Part shown: positions 38,637-47,722 of the stretch, one piece after another
Numbering within the stretch: position 1 is the first letter of the stretch
Layout: every line of letters starts with the position of its first letter
DNA from: Paenibacillus mucilaginosus 3016
GTDB taxonomy: Bacteria > Bacillota > Bacilli > Paenibacillales > NBRC-103111
DNA: 64,000 nucleotides
NCBI RefSeq assembly: GCF_000250655.1
Contig: NC_016935.1
Span: 6,962,001 to 7,026,000, forward strand
Direction: 5' to 3'
The notes under the pieces: generated by a model
The model's input: the letters and a program-made list of their open reading frames with translations, nothing else
Told to the model about the DNA's origin: nothing
Databases searched by the model: none
Made by a program: the position numbers and the translations under genes

Positions 38637-39470
38637 TCAGGACCAGATACAATGGGCCATCTCCGGACTGATTTGGAGCATGGGCCTTGCAGCCAGCAGG
38701 GTTTGGGTATACGCATGCTTCGGGTGATCGAACAGCTCGAACACATCCGCCTGCTCCACAATACGGCCCTGCTGCATGACCGCAACATCATCGGCCATCT
38801 CAGCGATGACCCCCAGATCATGAGAGATCAGGAGGATCGCTGTCCCATGGTCCTGCCTTACCCTGTCGAGCAGCCGCAATACCTGAAGCTGATTCGTCAC
38901 GTCCAGTGCGGTAGTCGGCTCATCCGCAATAATGACCGATGGGTTCAGGCATACGCTCAGGGCGATCATCACACGCTGCAGCATGCCTCCGCTCAATTCG
39001 AACGGGTACTTCCGCAGAAGCTCGGAAGAATGAGGCAGATTGACGTCCGACATCGCACTGCAGGCCAACTCCGCCGCCTGCTTTTTACTGAGGCTGGTAT
39101 GGGTGCGAATCGTTTCAATGAATTGGGTGCCTATGGGATAGACGGGCGAGAAGGCGTTCATCGGATTCTGCATAATGAGCGCCACCTCTTTCCCTCTGAT
39201 CCGGCGCATGTCCTCTTCTTTGCGTCCGTTCAGCTCGCGGCCGTTCAAGCGAATGCTGCCTTCCACCTCGGATGCTTTTCGCTCCAGCATCTGCATGAGA
39301 GCTAACGACGTGACGGTTTTGCCGCTGCCGCTTTCTCCCACAAGACCAAGGACACGCCCCGGTTTCAGTTCAAAATCTATGGAATGTACAAGCGGCAGCT
39401 TCCCCTGCTCCGTCTTGACCGTTACCTTCAGATCCTTCACCTGCAGTACAGGGCTTGTTTGTTCTGCCAC
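38637..39470 (-). CDS. Nickel/peptide-type ABC ATPase (NikD/OppD/CntD class)
   Basis: 277 residues from a GTG at 39470 (AGAAGGA upstream). Walker A GESGSGKT near 44-51, Q-loop IMQNPMNAFSP near 99-109, signature LSGGMLQR near 157-164, Walker B SVIIADEPTTALD near 177-189 and ISHD near 220. It lies 12 bases before the second ATPase; the two form a heterodimer. Confidence 0.9.
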   Translation of the reverse strand: MAEQTSPVLQVKDLKVTVKTEQGKLPLVHSIDFELKPGRVLGLVGESGSGKTVTSLALMQMLERKASEVEGSIRLNGRELNGRKEEDMRRIRGKEVALIMQNPMNAFSPVYPIGTQFIETIRTHTSLSKKQAAELACSAMSDVNLPHSSELLRKYPFELSGGMLQRVMIALSVCLNPSVIIADEPTTALDVTNQLQVLRLLDRVRQDHGTAILLISHDLGVIAEMADDVAVMQQGRIVEQADVFELFDHPKHAYTQTLLAARPMLQISPEMAHCIWS

Positions 39471-39488
39471 TACGCTCAGTCCTTCTTT

Positions 39489-40322
39489 TTAGAAACGTCG
39501 TTTTACGCCATACCGCTCTGACAAAGCCTCTCCAAGCAGATTGAACGTCGCTACAACAACAACGATCAGCAGGCCCGGATAGAGCATCAGCTGCGGATGA
39601 TTGCGTATGAATGATTTCCCTTCGTTCACCATGGCGCCCCACTCCGGCGTCGGAGGCTGAATGCCCAGGCCCAGGAAGGACATGGCGGAGATATCCATGA
39701 TCGCCCATCCCATCTCCAATGTGCCGATGACCAGAATCGGAGGCAGGATATTGGGAATCATATGCCTTCGGATGATCTGCCACTGCGAGGAACCGCTGAC
39801 CCGTGCCGCCGTAATGAAGTTCCGGTCCTTGAGACCGACCACCAGATTACGGAACATGCGCGCATAATACACCCACTGCACCATCATCAAAGCAATCACC
39901 AATTGAAACAAGCCCGGACCCAGGATGCCGACCAGACCCAATACCAGGATCAGACTCGGAAACGCCATGACCCCTTCGCAGAACCGCATCAATACGGCAT
40001 CCAGCCAACCGCCCCGGTACCCGGCCGCGGTTCCCACCAATAATCCGAGCCCCAGGGAACAGATGAATATCAAGGAAGCAAAGCCTAACGAAACACGCGA
40101 GCCATACAGGAGTCTCGACAGATTGCACCGGCCCAGCTGATCCGTCCCCAGCGGGTAGTCCCATGAGGGACTCTGCAGCTTGACCGCCAAATTCACATGA
40201 ACCGGATCGTGGGGTGCAATCCATGGGGCGAATACACTCACGAGAAAGAAAAACACGATAATGATGGAGCATACGGCGACAGCCTTCTGACTTTTGAACC
40301 CTCTGCGTAATCCGCCAATCAC
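39489..40322 (-). CDS. Nickel/peptide-type ABC permease (NikC/DppC/CntC class)
   Basis: 277 residues, start GTG at 40322 overlapping the previous stop (GTGA). The N-terminal OppC-like segment, PLGTDQLGRCNLSRLLYGSRVSL near 58-80 and the EAA loop near 175-200 (AARVSGSSQWQIIRRHMIPNIL) identify the family. Six membrane spans. Confidence 0.92.
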   Translation of the reverse strand: MIGGLRRGFKSQKAVAVCSIIIVFFFLVSVFAPWIAPHDPVHVNLAVKLQSPSWDYPLGTDQLGRCNLSRLLYGSRVSLGFASLIFICSLGLGLLVGTAAGYRGGWLDAVLMRFCEGVMAFPSLILVLGLVGILGPGLFQLVIALMMVQWVYYARMFRNLVVGLKDRNFITAARVSGSSQWQIIRRHMIPNILPPILVIGTLEMGWAIMDISAMSFLGLGIQPPTPEWGAMVNEGKSFIRNHPQLMLYPGLLIVVVVATFNLLGEALSERYGVKRRF

Positions 40323-41263
40323 TGGTCAGCCCTGCCTTTCCGTGAGATCCGGGGATCCATGTACAATTGGAGCAGATCCACAATGAGGTTGCATCCCACC
40401 ACAATGCAGACGGACAGCAGCACGTAGCATTGGATCACCGGAATATCGCGGTTCACAATCGATTGAACGAAGTAGCGCCCGAACCCGGGCCAAGAGAATA
40501 CCTGCTCTACGATGATAGCTCCCGTCAATAATTTCCCCATGTTCATGCCCAGTGCCGTGATCATAGGCAGGATGGCAATCCTCAGCACATATTTCAGCAT
40601 GATCACTCTCTCTTTGATCCCTCTCGTTCGGGCATACCGCACGTAGGCTTCCTGCAGCTCCTCCAGCACCGTCGTCCGGAGCAGGCGCGTATAGATGGCG
40701 ATGAGCCACAGCGCCAGCGTGACCGACGGCAGCACGAGGTGCTGCCAAGTCCCTCTGCCTTCTACGGGGAGCCAGTCGAGCTTAACCGAGAAGAAATAAA
40801 CCAATAAGTACCCAAGCCAAAAAATCGGAATACAGGCGCCGATATACGAAAGCACCCTGCTCGAATAATCGACCGCACCGTTTTTAAAAATCGCGGATAA
40901 AAAGCCGATCGGCACACTGACGAGGATCGCTAGAAGAATACTGCACAGGGCAAGCTGAATCGTGGCCGGGAACTTCAGCACCACTTCCTGCCATACGGGC
41001 TCATTCGTAATATAAGATGTGCCGAAATCGAGCCGGCACATCTTCATCACGGATTGAGCATATTGAACAAGAAGGGGCTGATCCAGGCCGAATTCATGCC
41101 TCTTGGCAGCAAGCACCTCATCGTCGGGATGAATGTGGGCCGCGGCGAGATAGGCTTCGGCCGGGTCCACGGGTCCCACTTTGATCATGACAAACATAAG
41201 AAACGAGGCAAACAGCACAATGGGAACAATGGAAAGAATTCGTTTGCCGATATAGATGGCCAT
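40319..41263 (-). CDS. Nickel/peptide-type ABC permease (NikB/DppB/CntB class)
   Basis: 314 residues, ATG at 41263 with AGGAGG nearby. N-terminal MAIYIGKRILSIVPIVLFAS, FGTSYITNEPVWQEV near 100, the EAA loop YVRYARTRGIKERVIMLKYVLR near 210-232 and C-terminal DPRI are typical of DppB/NikB. Six membrane spans; pairs with the NikC-type gene downstream (4-base overlap). Confidence 0.92.
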   Translation of the reverse strand: MAIYIGKRILSIVPIVLFASFLMFVMIKVGPVDPAEAYLAAAHIHPDDEVLAAKRHEFGLDQPLLVQYAQSVMKMCRLDFGTSYITNEPVWQEVVLKFPATIQLALCSILLAILVSVPIGFLSAIFKNGAVDYSSRVLSYIGACIPIFWLGYLLVYFFSVKLDWLPVEGRGTWQHLVLPSVTLALWLIAIYTRLLRTTVLEELQEAYVRYARTRGIKERVIMLKYVLRIAILPMITALGMNMGKLLTGAIIVEQVFSWPGFGRYFVQSIVNRDIPVIQCYVLLSVCIVVGCNLIVDLLQLYMDPRISRKGRADQ

Positions 41264-41280
41264 GTCCTGCCTCCTGCCCG

Positions 41281-42915
41281 TTACTCCTTCGTGTCGATTC
41301 CGTAGAACGGATGCTCGTCACGATTCGACGGGAACTGAACGGTGCTCACGTCTTTCTGGTAAACAGCGAGCTTCTTGATATAAGAGATCGGAAGGATCGA
41401 TGACTGCTCCTGCAGTGTCGTGAGCACGGAACTGAACAACGCGGTACGCGCCTTTTCATCCGTTGTGGTCATGCCTTCCTTGATTTTCTGGTCAATCTCC
41501 GCTTTCATAGGCAGGGCCTGCAGCGGATCGGAAAGTCCGAAGCCCTTCTGCACCACTCCCGTCATGAAGGAATGCGGGTCATACGGAGCCCCGAAGTTGG
41601 AGTAGAAATTCATATCGAATTCATTCGCTTTTCTGCGCTGAATGTATACCGTTAATTCGACGCCGGTGATGTTCAGCTTGACGCCGATCGCAGCCCATTC
41701 GGCCTGCAGCGTTTCGGCCATGGCTTTTTGCGTTAAGTCGGCCTTGTCGTAAAGCAATTCCAGCTCGAGCGCTTTCCCGTCTTTTTCACGAACCGTTTTT
41801 CCGGCGGACAGCTTCCAGCCCGCTTCTTCCAGCAGCGCTTTCGCCTGCTCCACATTGTACTCCACCGGCTTGACGTCGATGTTGGCATAAGGCAGGTTCT
41901 TCGGCAGGATATTGTCGGCCTTCTCTTCCATCCCCAGCGTTACGCCTTCCACCATGGCCTGCTTATTGAAGCCTTGATGAAGCGCCTGGCGAACCCGCAG
42001 ATCCGCAAGCTTCTCGTTCATCGTGTTGAGCACCAGGTTGCGGGTGCCTACCGGCTCGGACAGCTTGGCCTCATATTTTCCTGTCTGCTCCAGCTGCTTG
42101 TAGGCGTCGAAGCTGATCACCCCTTCACCGAAGATCAGATCCAGATCCCCCTTCTCGAAGGCCAGCACACGGGTTTCCGCATCCGGAACCACTTTCACGA
42201 CAACCTTATCGACCTTCGGCTTCTCTCCCCAATAGTTCGGATTGGGGATAAACGTCGCAGACTCATCCTTCTTGTATTCACCGAGCATCCAAGGCCCGGT
42301 TCCGATCGGGTTCTTCACGCCCTTGGAGGTGTCGCCATCGTCAGGAAAGCCCGATTCCGCAAGAAACCGGACGGGACGCACGACAGCCAGATCGTGCAGG
42401 GTCGGATAATACGCCTCTTTGAGCGTCATCTTGAACGTAGCGTCATCGACCGCTTCCGTCTTCTCGAGCACGCTGATGACGCCCAGCCAGGTATGTAACT
42501 TCATATTTTTCAACACCGCATCAAAGTTCTTCTTGACGGTGGCGGCCGTAAAGGCGGTGCCGTCCGAGAATTTGACATTGCTGCGGAGCTTGAATGTGTA
42601 TTCCTTGCCATCCGGCGAAAGCGTCCAGGATTCGGCCAGATGGGGGACAATCTTCCCATCCTTATACGCAACCAGCGGCTCGTAGATCATCGATTGGGCA
42701 AACAGCTGGGAAGGGTTATACAGATGCGGATTCATCGGCCCGATATCCCTTGGCCACGCCATCGTTACCGTTTCTTCCTTATTCCCCGTGGCAGCGGTCT
42801 CGGCGGTCGCTCCGGCATTCTCGGTCTTCGGTGTAGAACAGCCTGCGACTGCGGCCGATAAGGCCAGAAGCAAAGACATGCTGAGCAGCAGACTCTTTCT
42901 CTTGGTTGCAAACAT
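41281..42915 (-). CDS. Family-5 substrate-binding lipoprotein (NikA/CntA class), Fur-controlled
   Basis: 544 residues from the ATG at 42915 (GAGAGGGG upstream). Lipobox AVAGCSTP. The family-5 fold shows PHLYNPSQLFAQSMIYEPLVAYKDGKI-type sequence, AESWTLSPDGKEYTFKLR and NPIGTGPWML, closest by eye to NikA/CntA nickel or metal-opine binding proteins rather than OppA. A consensus Fur box sits over its start region, so expression should rise in iron shortage. That favours a metallophore or broad metal-chelate cargo rather than peptides. No metallophore synthesis genes (CntL/CntM type) are in the window. Confidence 0.88.
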   Translation of the reverse strand: MFATKRKSLLLSMSLLLALSAAVAGCSTPKTENAGATAETAATGNKEETVTMAWPRDIGPMNPHLYNPSQLFAQSMIYEPLVAYKDGKIVPHLAESWTLSPDGKEYTFKLRSNVKFSDGTAFTAATVKKNFDAVLKNMKLHTWLGVISVLEKTEAVDDATFKMTLKEAYYPTLHDLAVVRPVRFLAESGFPDDGDTSKGVKNPIGTGPWMLGEYKKDESATFIPNPNYWGEKPKVDKVVVKVVPDAETRVLAFEKGDLDLIFGEGVISFDAYKQLEQTGKYEAKLSEPVGTRNLVLNTMNEKLADLRVRQALHQGFNKQAMVEGVTLGMEEKADNILPKNLPYANIDVKPVEYNVEQAKALLEEAGWKLSAGKTVREKDGKALELELLYDKADLTQKAMAETLQAEWAAIGVKLNITGVELTVYIQRRKANEFDMNFYSNFGAPYDPHSFMTGVVQKGFGLSDPLQALPMKAEIDQKIKEGMTTTDEKARTALFSSVLTTLQEQSSILPISYIKKLAVYQKDVSTVQFPSNRDEHPFYGIDTKE

Positions 42916-42938
42916 TGACAAGTGACCCCTCTCTGTAG

Positions 42939-42953
42939 TGATAATGATTATCA
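42939..42953. promoter_or_regulatory. Fur box
   Basis: TGATAATGATTATCA is an exact match to the Bacillus 7-1-7 Fur consensus TGATAATNATTATCA, extended to a 17-bp dyad GTGATAATGATTATCAC (42938-42954). It differs from the PerR (TTATAAT) and Zur (TCGTAAT) boxes. It lies just downstream of the -10 element of the promoter at 42966-42995. Confidence 0.9.
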
Positions 42954-42965
42954 CTGATAGAAGAT

Positions 42966-42995
42966 ATCATACGTCATCTTATTAAAAATTGTCAA
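42966..42995 (-). promoter_or_regulatory. Promoter of the Fur-regulated ABC operon
   Basis: Minus strand -35 TTGACA (42995-42990), 18-base spacer, -10 TATGAT (42971-42966). The Fur box covers about +5 to +20, so bound Fur would block initiation or clearance. Confidence 0.8.
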
Positions 42996-43163
42996 TGTAA
43001 TAAACTTCCGATTGCTAAAATCGTTACAGCTTATCGATCTCTTCATCATGGGGGTAAGCCATGGAAAAATCGGACAAGAAGCCCCCTCTCTGTTTTCGTT
43101 GTCCTCCCATCCATCCTCATGCTATATTTCATGAATACTCTTACCGAGAAAGGAGAAGAAGTA

Positions 43164-44354
43164 GTGGCTGTTCAAGGTCCATTCTCACCCGGACAAATCA
43201 AGCTGTACCTGCTCGCCGTCTTATTCTTCTCGGCCAACGCGATTCTGACGGTCATTCTCCCCCTGCAAAGCGATGCCCAAGGAATGGAGCAGGGTGAAAT
43301 CGGCCTGATGATGGGCGCTTATATGCTGACTTGTATGCTTTTCCGCCCCTGGGCCGGGCAGTGGCTCAGCCGGTACGGAGCGCTTGCGGTCATGCGCATC
43401 CTCCTGCTCGTTCACGCCGTCTGCCTGGTCCTGTTCGCCGTCACCGGCACCGACAGCTATCTATGGCTTCGCGCCCTGCAAGGGGCCGTTACCGCCTTCT
43501 TCTCCATGATCATGCAGCTGTCGATGGTCACGATGCTCTCTGCCGCGGACCGCGCCCAGGGCATGTCGCTCTATACGCTGTCCACCATGATCCCCCAGCT
43601 GTTTGGGCCCATGGCGGCCTTATTCCTATGGGAGACGGGAGAGCCTTCCCTGTACCTTGGGGTCATGATCGCTTTGAGCGTCACGACCTGGCTGACCGGC
43701 TTCCTGGCCCCGCTGCCCGCCGCCCCTTTGGGGGAGGGGTCTTATACCTTCCGGGAGATGCTCCGGTCGACAGCCCAGCTGTGGCACAACCGGATCCTGC
43801 TCGTCTGCTCCGTCGTGATGCTGCTCGCTTCCTGCATCTTCGGCGCCGTGTCCACTTTCCTGCCGCTGTATATGGAGAAGACCGGCACGGGGCATGCGGG
43901 CTATTATCTCATGCTGCAGGGCCTCGTCGTGGTGGTCTGCCGCTTCGTCCTGCGTAAGCACATCCCATCGGACGGGAGCTGGCATACCGGACTCATCGCG
44001 GGGCTCCTGCTGTCCGCGGCCGCCGGTTCCCAGCTCCTGTCCCTGATGGAGTCGCTTGGCGCCCTCGTGTATGTCTCGGCCGTATGCAACGGACTGGCAG
44101 TAGCCTTCCTGTATCCCACATTGGTCACTTATCTGTCCTTTGTGCTGCCTTCCCGCAGCCGAGCTGTCCTGCTGGGCCTGTTCATTTCATCCTATGATCT
44201 GGGCTTCTCTTCCGGGGGACTCTTCATGGGGATGCTCGCCCAAAGGATCAGCTACTCCGGCATGTTCACCTTTTGCGCGTGGCTGGGGTTATCCGCCTTC
44301 CTCGTCGTGCTTATGAACAAGAAGCGAATGAGCACATCGAAGGCGGAATCGTGA
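43164..44354 (+). CDS. MFS transporter, candidate exporter paired with the Fur-regulated importer
   Basis: 396 residues from the GTG at 43164 with AAAGGAG eight bases upstream; an ATG at 43119 has no RBS. Twelve predicted membrane spans of the drug:H+ antiporter type, with GLMMGAYMLTCMLFRPWAGQ near 50 as the A-motif region and YPTLVTYLSFVLPSRSRA near 325. It is transcribed divergently from the Nik-type operon across 250 bases carrying the Fur box. In Staphylococcus the cnt locus pairs the same kind of importer with the MFS exporter CntE, so metallophore export is a plausible but unproven role. Confidence 0.85.
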   Translation: MAVQGPFSPGQIKLYLLAVLFFSANAILTVILPLQSDAQGMEQGEIGLMMGAYMLTCMLFRPWAGQWLSRYGALAVMRILLLVHAVCLVLFAVTGTDSYLWLRALQGAVTAFFSMIMQLSMVTMLSAADRAQGMSLYTLSTMIPQLFGPMAALFLWETGEPSLYLGVMIALSVTTWLTGFLAPLPAAPLGEGSYTFREMLRSTAQLWHNRILLVCSVVMLLASCIFGAVSTFLPLYMEKTGTGHAGYYLMLQGLVVVVCRFVLRKHIPSDGSWHTGLIAGLLLSAAAGSQLLSLMESLGALVYVSAVCNGLAVAFLYPTLVTYLSFVLPSRSRAVLLGLFISSYDLGFSSGGLFMGMLAQRISYSGMFTFCAWLGLSAFLVVLMNKKRMSTSKAES

Positions 44355-44384
44355 GGGATTAGTAAGAAAACGCCTGACGGCGTC

Positions 44385-44560
44385 CTTTAAGATCTCTGCG
44401 TGCTATCCCATACCGTGGTGCATGGGAGGGGATGGGTATGGGGTTCCAACCGCTCATGAAGTCGTGTCCCATTTGAATTTCTTAGTGGTAAGGACACGCC
44501 TTCAAAGGCGGCCCGTAAACTCTCCACCCCATACCCATTCCCTCTCTCATCTGCTCTCTA
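44385..44560 (+). repeat. Dispersed structured repeat, copy 2
   Basis: About 175 bases homologous to 15981-16140. The outer arms 44426-44443 and 44527-44544 can pair over 18 positions (one G-U), and inner CGTGTCC / GGACACG (44463-44469, 44492-44498) forms a second stem. Blocks CTTTAAGATCTCTGCGTGC, GGTTCCAACCGCTC and GGCGGCCCGTAAACT are kept. It lies between converging genes, so it is not a 5' leader of either. Confidence 0.75.
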
Positions 44561-44590
44561 CTTCCCCTGAAATTTTATAAGTACCAAACA

Positions 44591-44626
44591 ACAAAGAGCT
44601 GACTGCCGCGGCAGTCAGCTCTTTGT
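44591..44626. terminator. Perfect palindromic terminator
   Basis: 36-bp perfect palindrome, left arm ACAAAGAGCTGACTGCCG, mirrored to 44626. It lies between the converging MFS and FGGY kinase genes. Confidence 0.85.
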
Positions 44627-44648
44627 CCTGTAGGGATCGTTCACTTCA

Positions 44649-46247
44649 TTATTTCAGATATTCTACGGCCGCCCGTTCGATAGCAAGCCCGCTCTTGTAA
44701 CGCCCCATGAATACTTCAAAGCCTTCGACATCCTTCGGATCAGGGGAGATGGTTTCGCCGGCCTCTCCTGCGAAGACTTTCTGGCTCAGGTACGCTTCCA
44801 GCGTTTCATTCTCCGACTTGTTGATCATATAGGAGGCCAGCAGGGCAATACCCCAGGCTCCGCCCTCACCGGCCGTCTCCATCACGGAAACCGGTGTATT
44901 GAGCGCCGCAGCCATAATGCGCTGTCCTACGCCCTTCGTCTTGAACAAGCCGCCGTGGCCCAGGATTTCATCGAGCTGGACATTCTCTTCCTTCAGAAGA
45001 ATGTCCATGCCGATCTTCAGTGCGCCAAGAGCGGTAAACAAGTGGACGCGCATGAAATTGGCCAGGTTGAAGTTGCTGTCGGAGGAACGCACGAACAGCG
45101 GACGCCCTTCTTCGAAATGGGTCATATGCTCACCGGAGAGATACCCGTATGCCAGCAGGCCCCCGCAATCCGGATCTCCCTGAAGGGCAAGGTTATACAG
45201 CGTGCCGTACAGCTTGTTCATATCCGTGTTCAGACCCATGGCCTTACCGAATTCTTCGAACAAACCCACCCATGCGTTCAGGTCGGAAGAGCAGTTGTTG
45301 GAGTGAGCCATGGCTACCAGGTTACCGGTAGGGGTCGTCACGAGGTCGATCTCTCCATAGGCTTTGGACAATTCCTTCTCCAGCACCACCATGGCGAATA
45401 CGGAGGTCCCGGCGGATACGTTCCCTGTGCGCTTCGCTACACTGTTGGTTGCGACCATTCCGGTCCCTGCATCGCCTTCCGGCGGACACAGCGGAATGCC
45501 GGCCTGCAGTTCGCCGGTCACGTCCAGCAGCTTGACTCCTTCTTCCGTAAGCACGCCGGCGCTCGCACCTGCTGTCAGCACCTGAGGCAGGATGTCCTCC
45601 AGCTTCCATGGAAGATTACGGGAAGCAATCAGCTCGTTGAACTGATTTACCATGGCAGCGTTATAGTCCTTGGTAGCGATATCAATCGGGAAGACCCCGG
45701 ATGCTTCTCCGACGCCCAGCACCTTTTGTCCCGTCAGTTTCCAATGGATGTACCCGGCCAGTGTGGTCTGGAAGCCGATCTCAGCCACATGCTCTTCCCC
45801 ATTCAAGATCGCCTGATACAGGTGAGCAATGCTCCAGCGCTGCGGGATGTGGTAGTTGAACAGTTCCGTCAGCGTCTCGGAAGCGGGGCCGGTGATATTG
45901 TTTCTCCAGGTGCGGAAAGGAACCAGAAGCTCTCCCGCTTGGTTGAACGCCATATAGCCGTGCATCATGCCGCTGAAACCGATCGCTCCGATCTTCTGCA
46001 GGGTGACGCCATACTGCTGCTTCACGTCGGCAGCCATCTTCTGGTAGCTGTCCTGTATGCCCTTCCAAATTTCCTCCGTGCTGTAAGTCCAGATGCCGTT
46101 CACATAGCTGTTCTCCCAGTCGTGGCTGCCCGATGCGATGGCGGTATGATCTTCACCAATAAGAACCGCTTTAATCCGAGTGGAACCAAGCTCAATACCA
46201 AGTACTGTTTTGCCGCTCTCGATGGCATGTTTCACATCAAAACTCAT
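44649..46247 (-). CDS. FGGY-family carbohydrate kinase
   Basis: 532 residues from the ATG at 46247 (GGGGGAG five bases upstream). N-terminal ATPase motif [17 protein letters not shown] near 15-30, [15 protein letters not shown] near 87-100 and the second FGGY fingerprint near 405-430 ([14 protein letters not shown]). [24 protein letters not shown] binds adenosine. It phosphorylates a sugar or sugar alcohol; the size and the lack of an AraB-type insert make L-ribulose or D-xylulose only guesses. It stands alone with a TATAAT at 46321-46326 upstream and no neighbouring isomerase. Confidence 0.85.
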   Translation of the reverse strand: MSFDVKHAIESGKTVLGIELGSTRIKAVLIGEDHTAIASGSHDWENSYVNGIWTYSTEEIWKGIQDSYQKMAADVKQQYGVTLQKIGAIGFSGMMHGYMAFNQAGELLVPFRTWRNNITGPASETLTELFNYHIPQRWSIAHLYQAILNGEEHVAEIGFQTTLAGYIHWKLTGQKVLGVGEASGVFPIDIATKDYNAAMVNQFNELIASRNLPWKLEDILPQVLTAGASAGVLTEEGVKLLDVTGELQAGIPLCPPEGDAGTGMVATNSVAKRTGNVSAGTSVFAMVVLEKELSKAYGEIDLVTTPTGNLVAMAHSNNCSSDLNAWVGLFEEFGKAMGLNTDMNKLYGTLYNLALQGDPDCGGLLAYGYLSGEHMTHFEEGRPLFVRSSDSNFNLANFMRVHLFTALGALKIGMDILLKEENVQLDEILGHGGLFKTKGVGQRIMAAALNTPVSVMETAGEGGAWGIALLASYMINKSENETLEAYLSQKVFAGEAGETISPDPKDVEGFEVFMGRYKSGLAIERAAVEYLK

Positions 46248-46320
46248 GAATGCTCCCCCATCACACAATTTAAATTAATGGTTTTCATTACGGTAAATTA
46301 ATTCATATAAAGATAAATAA

Positions 46321-46326
46321 ATTATA
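46321..46326 (-). promoter_or_regulatory. -10 element of the FGGY kinase gene
   Basis: Minus strand GTGTATAATTT about 75 bases before the ATG at 46247, in a very AT-rich stretch. No clear -35. Confidence 0.4.
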
Positions 46327-46418
46327 CACTTACTATACCATAGAATAAAAGACTGGAGATTTAAAAATATTCTATCCCACTATACAAAATTTCGATAGCG
46401 GCGTTGGACCCTCCGCAT

Positions 46419-46446
46419 AAAAAAAGGCCGCGGTATTTACGCGGCC
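46419..46446 (-). terminator. Terminator of the helveticin-J-like gene
   Basis: GGCCGCG / CGCGGCC stem with a 7-base loop, followed on the minus strand by TTTTTTTAT. Confidence 0.9.
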
Positions 46447-46480
46447 ATTCATCGCAATCCTTTGATGCCCCGGCGGTGAT

Positions 46481-47470
46481 TTAAAAAATGCTGTCGGGAA
46501 CGTAATAAATTTTCTGCGTATTCTGTTTGTTCACCGGGTCTGTAACGATAGTAAAATAAACGTTCCCGTCTTTCGTCTGTACCCCCTCGATTTCATGGGT
46601 TCCCACATTCGTAATTCTCACGAGCGTTTTGTACACTCCTGTATTCGTCATCATAGCAATCTGCGGGGTCTCGCCTTCCGCGCCGCCCGACGTATAAAGC
46701 TCCGTATTCCCGAGCAGATCCAGCCCTTGGAACGAGCCGTTCGGTCTGACGATCCCGCTGCCCGACTGCGTAAAGCTGCCCACGGATGCGCTGACCGCCG
46801 CCGCACTGTCCATACGCACCTGTTCATTGCTGTCCAGGAGCTTGTTCAATGCCGCCGTGTCATACATGGACCAGGTGACCGTTCCTTCCGCGGTTTGGAC
46901 GCGAAACAGAGTGTGGGTACTGTTGCCGCCGCCGTCCACACGGTAGGTTTCGCCCAGTCTTGTACCGGTCGTGTTGGCGTAATTCATGTAAGTGAACCGG
47001 TGAAGATCCGTATAATCGACGGTCACGCCGGGAGCGTATTGAAGCCTTGCTACCTGGAGCGACCAGTAATAGCTGGTCGAAGCATCCGCTTTGGAACTGA
47101 AATAAAAGTAATTGATGCCATTGTACGTATACATATCGAGGGTCTGGCAGTGGCCGGTATTCGTAATGGTCATTTCATCCACGTAGGTTGCGTCGTTTCC
47201 ACTAATGAGCAGTCTGGAAAGATAGCACGTTCCCTGAGACCGCTGAGTGACGTAAACATACTTCGAAGCGATATAAGCTTTCTGGACAGCCACGTTGTGC
47301 TTGAGTCCCTTGAGATTGTAGGCAAGTGTCGCTGAAGCGTTGACCGTTTTCTCCGGAGCTGCCGCTTGCGCCGGCATACCGGACATTCCAAATAGAAGCA
47401 GCGTGAGTAGAGCGCAGATAAGAACTTTTAGCTGCTTGGGGTTCAGACTCCACGATGGAATATGAAACAT
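46481..47470 (-). CDS. Secreted helveticin-J-family protein (class III bacteriocin-like)
   Basis: 329 residues from the ATG at 47470 (AAGGGAGGAATCGTA upstream). A signal peptide ends near MPAQAAAPE (about residue 38). Segments line up by eye with helveticin J from memory: VQKAYIASKYVYVTQR, GHCQTLDMYTYNG, FTYMNYAN, WSMYDTAALNKLLD, SFQGLDLLGNTELYTSGG and HEIEGVQTKDGNVYFTIV. The fold is expected to be a beta-propeller. Helveticin J itself lacks a signal peptide; this one has a clear one. The role may be bacteriolysis or another surface function. No immunity gene, transporter or peptidase lies nearby. Monocistronic. Confidence 0.7.
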   Translation of the reverse strand: MFHIPSWSLNPKQLKVLICALLTLLLFGMSGMPAQAAAPEKTVNASATLAYNLKGLKHNVAVQKAYIASKYVYVTQRSQGTCYLSRLLISGNDATYVDEMTITNTGHCQTLDMYTYNGINYFYFSSKADASTSYYWSLQVARLQYAPGVTVDYTDLHRFTYMNYANTTGTRLGETYRVDGGGNSTHTLFRVQTAEGTVTWSMYDTAALNKLLDSNEQVRMDSAAAVSASVGSFTQSGSGIVRPNGSFQGLDLLGNTELYTSGGAEGETPQIAMMTNTGVYKTLVRITNVGTHEIEGVQTKDGNVYFTIVTDPVNKQNTQKIYYVPDSIF

Positions 47471-47638
47471 TACGATTCCTCCCTTGTTTGGCCGTATCAG
47501 GTTTAATCGGCATGCCGTAAAATCCGCATGTTCTGGAACAGATCCCACATCCTTCCATTTGATTCTGTTCCCATGTTATCGTTTCCCCGCCCGAAGCGTC
47601 AAGGCCGGGATCAGCTTCGAGTAGGATGATCGAAAAAA

Positions 47639-47669
47639 ACAGGCATCCGCAATTCGGCACGCCTGCTGT
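47639..47669 (-). terminator. Terminator of the orphan solute-binding protein gene
   Basis: CAGGCGTGCCGAATTGCGG / ATGCCTG hairpin on the minus strand followed by TTTTTTT; related in sequence to those at 26731 and 60035. Confidence 0.8.
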
Positions 47670-47722
47670 TATCTCACCGCCTCGGCTATGAAACTTCCCG
47701 CTTCCGCCCGTCCAGGCACAGC

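Noticed and set aside
37803-44354. Complete opine-metallophore biosynthesis locus
   Set aside because: Only importer and exporter candidates are present; no CntK/L/M-like genes appear in the window.
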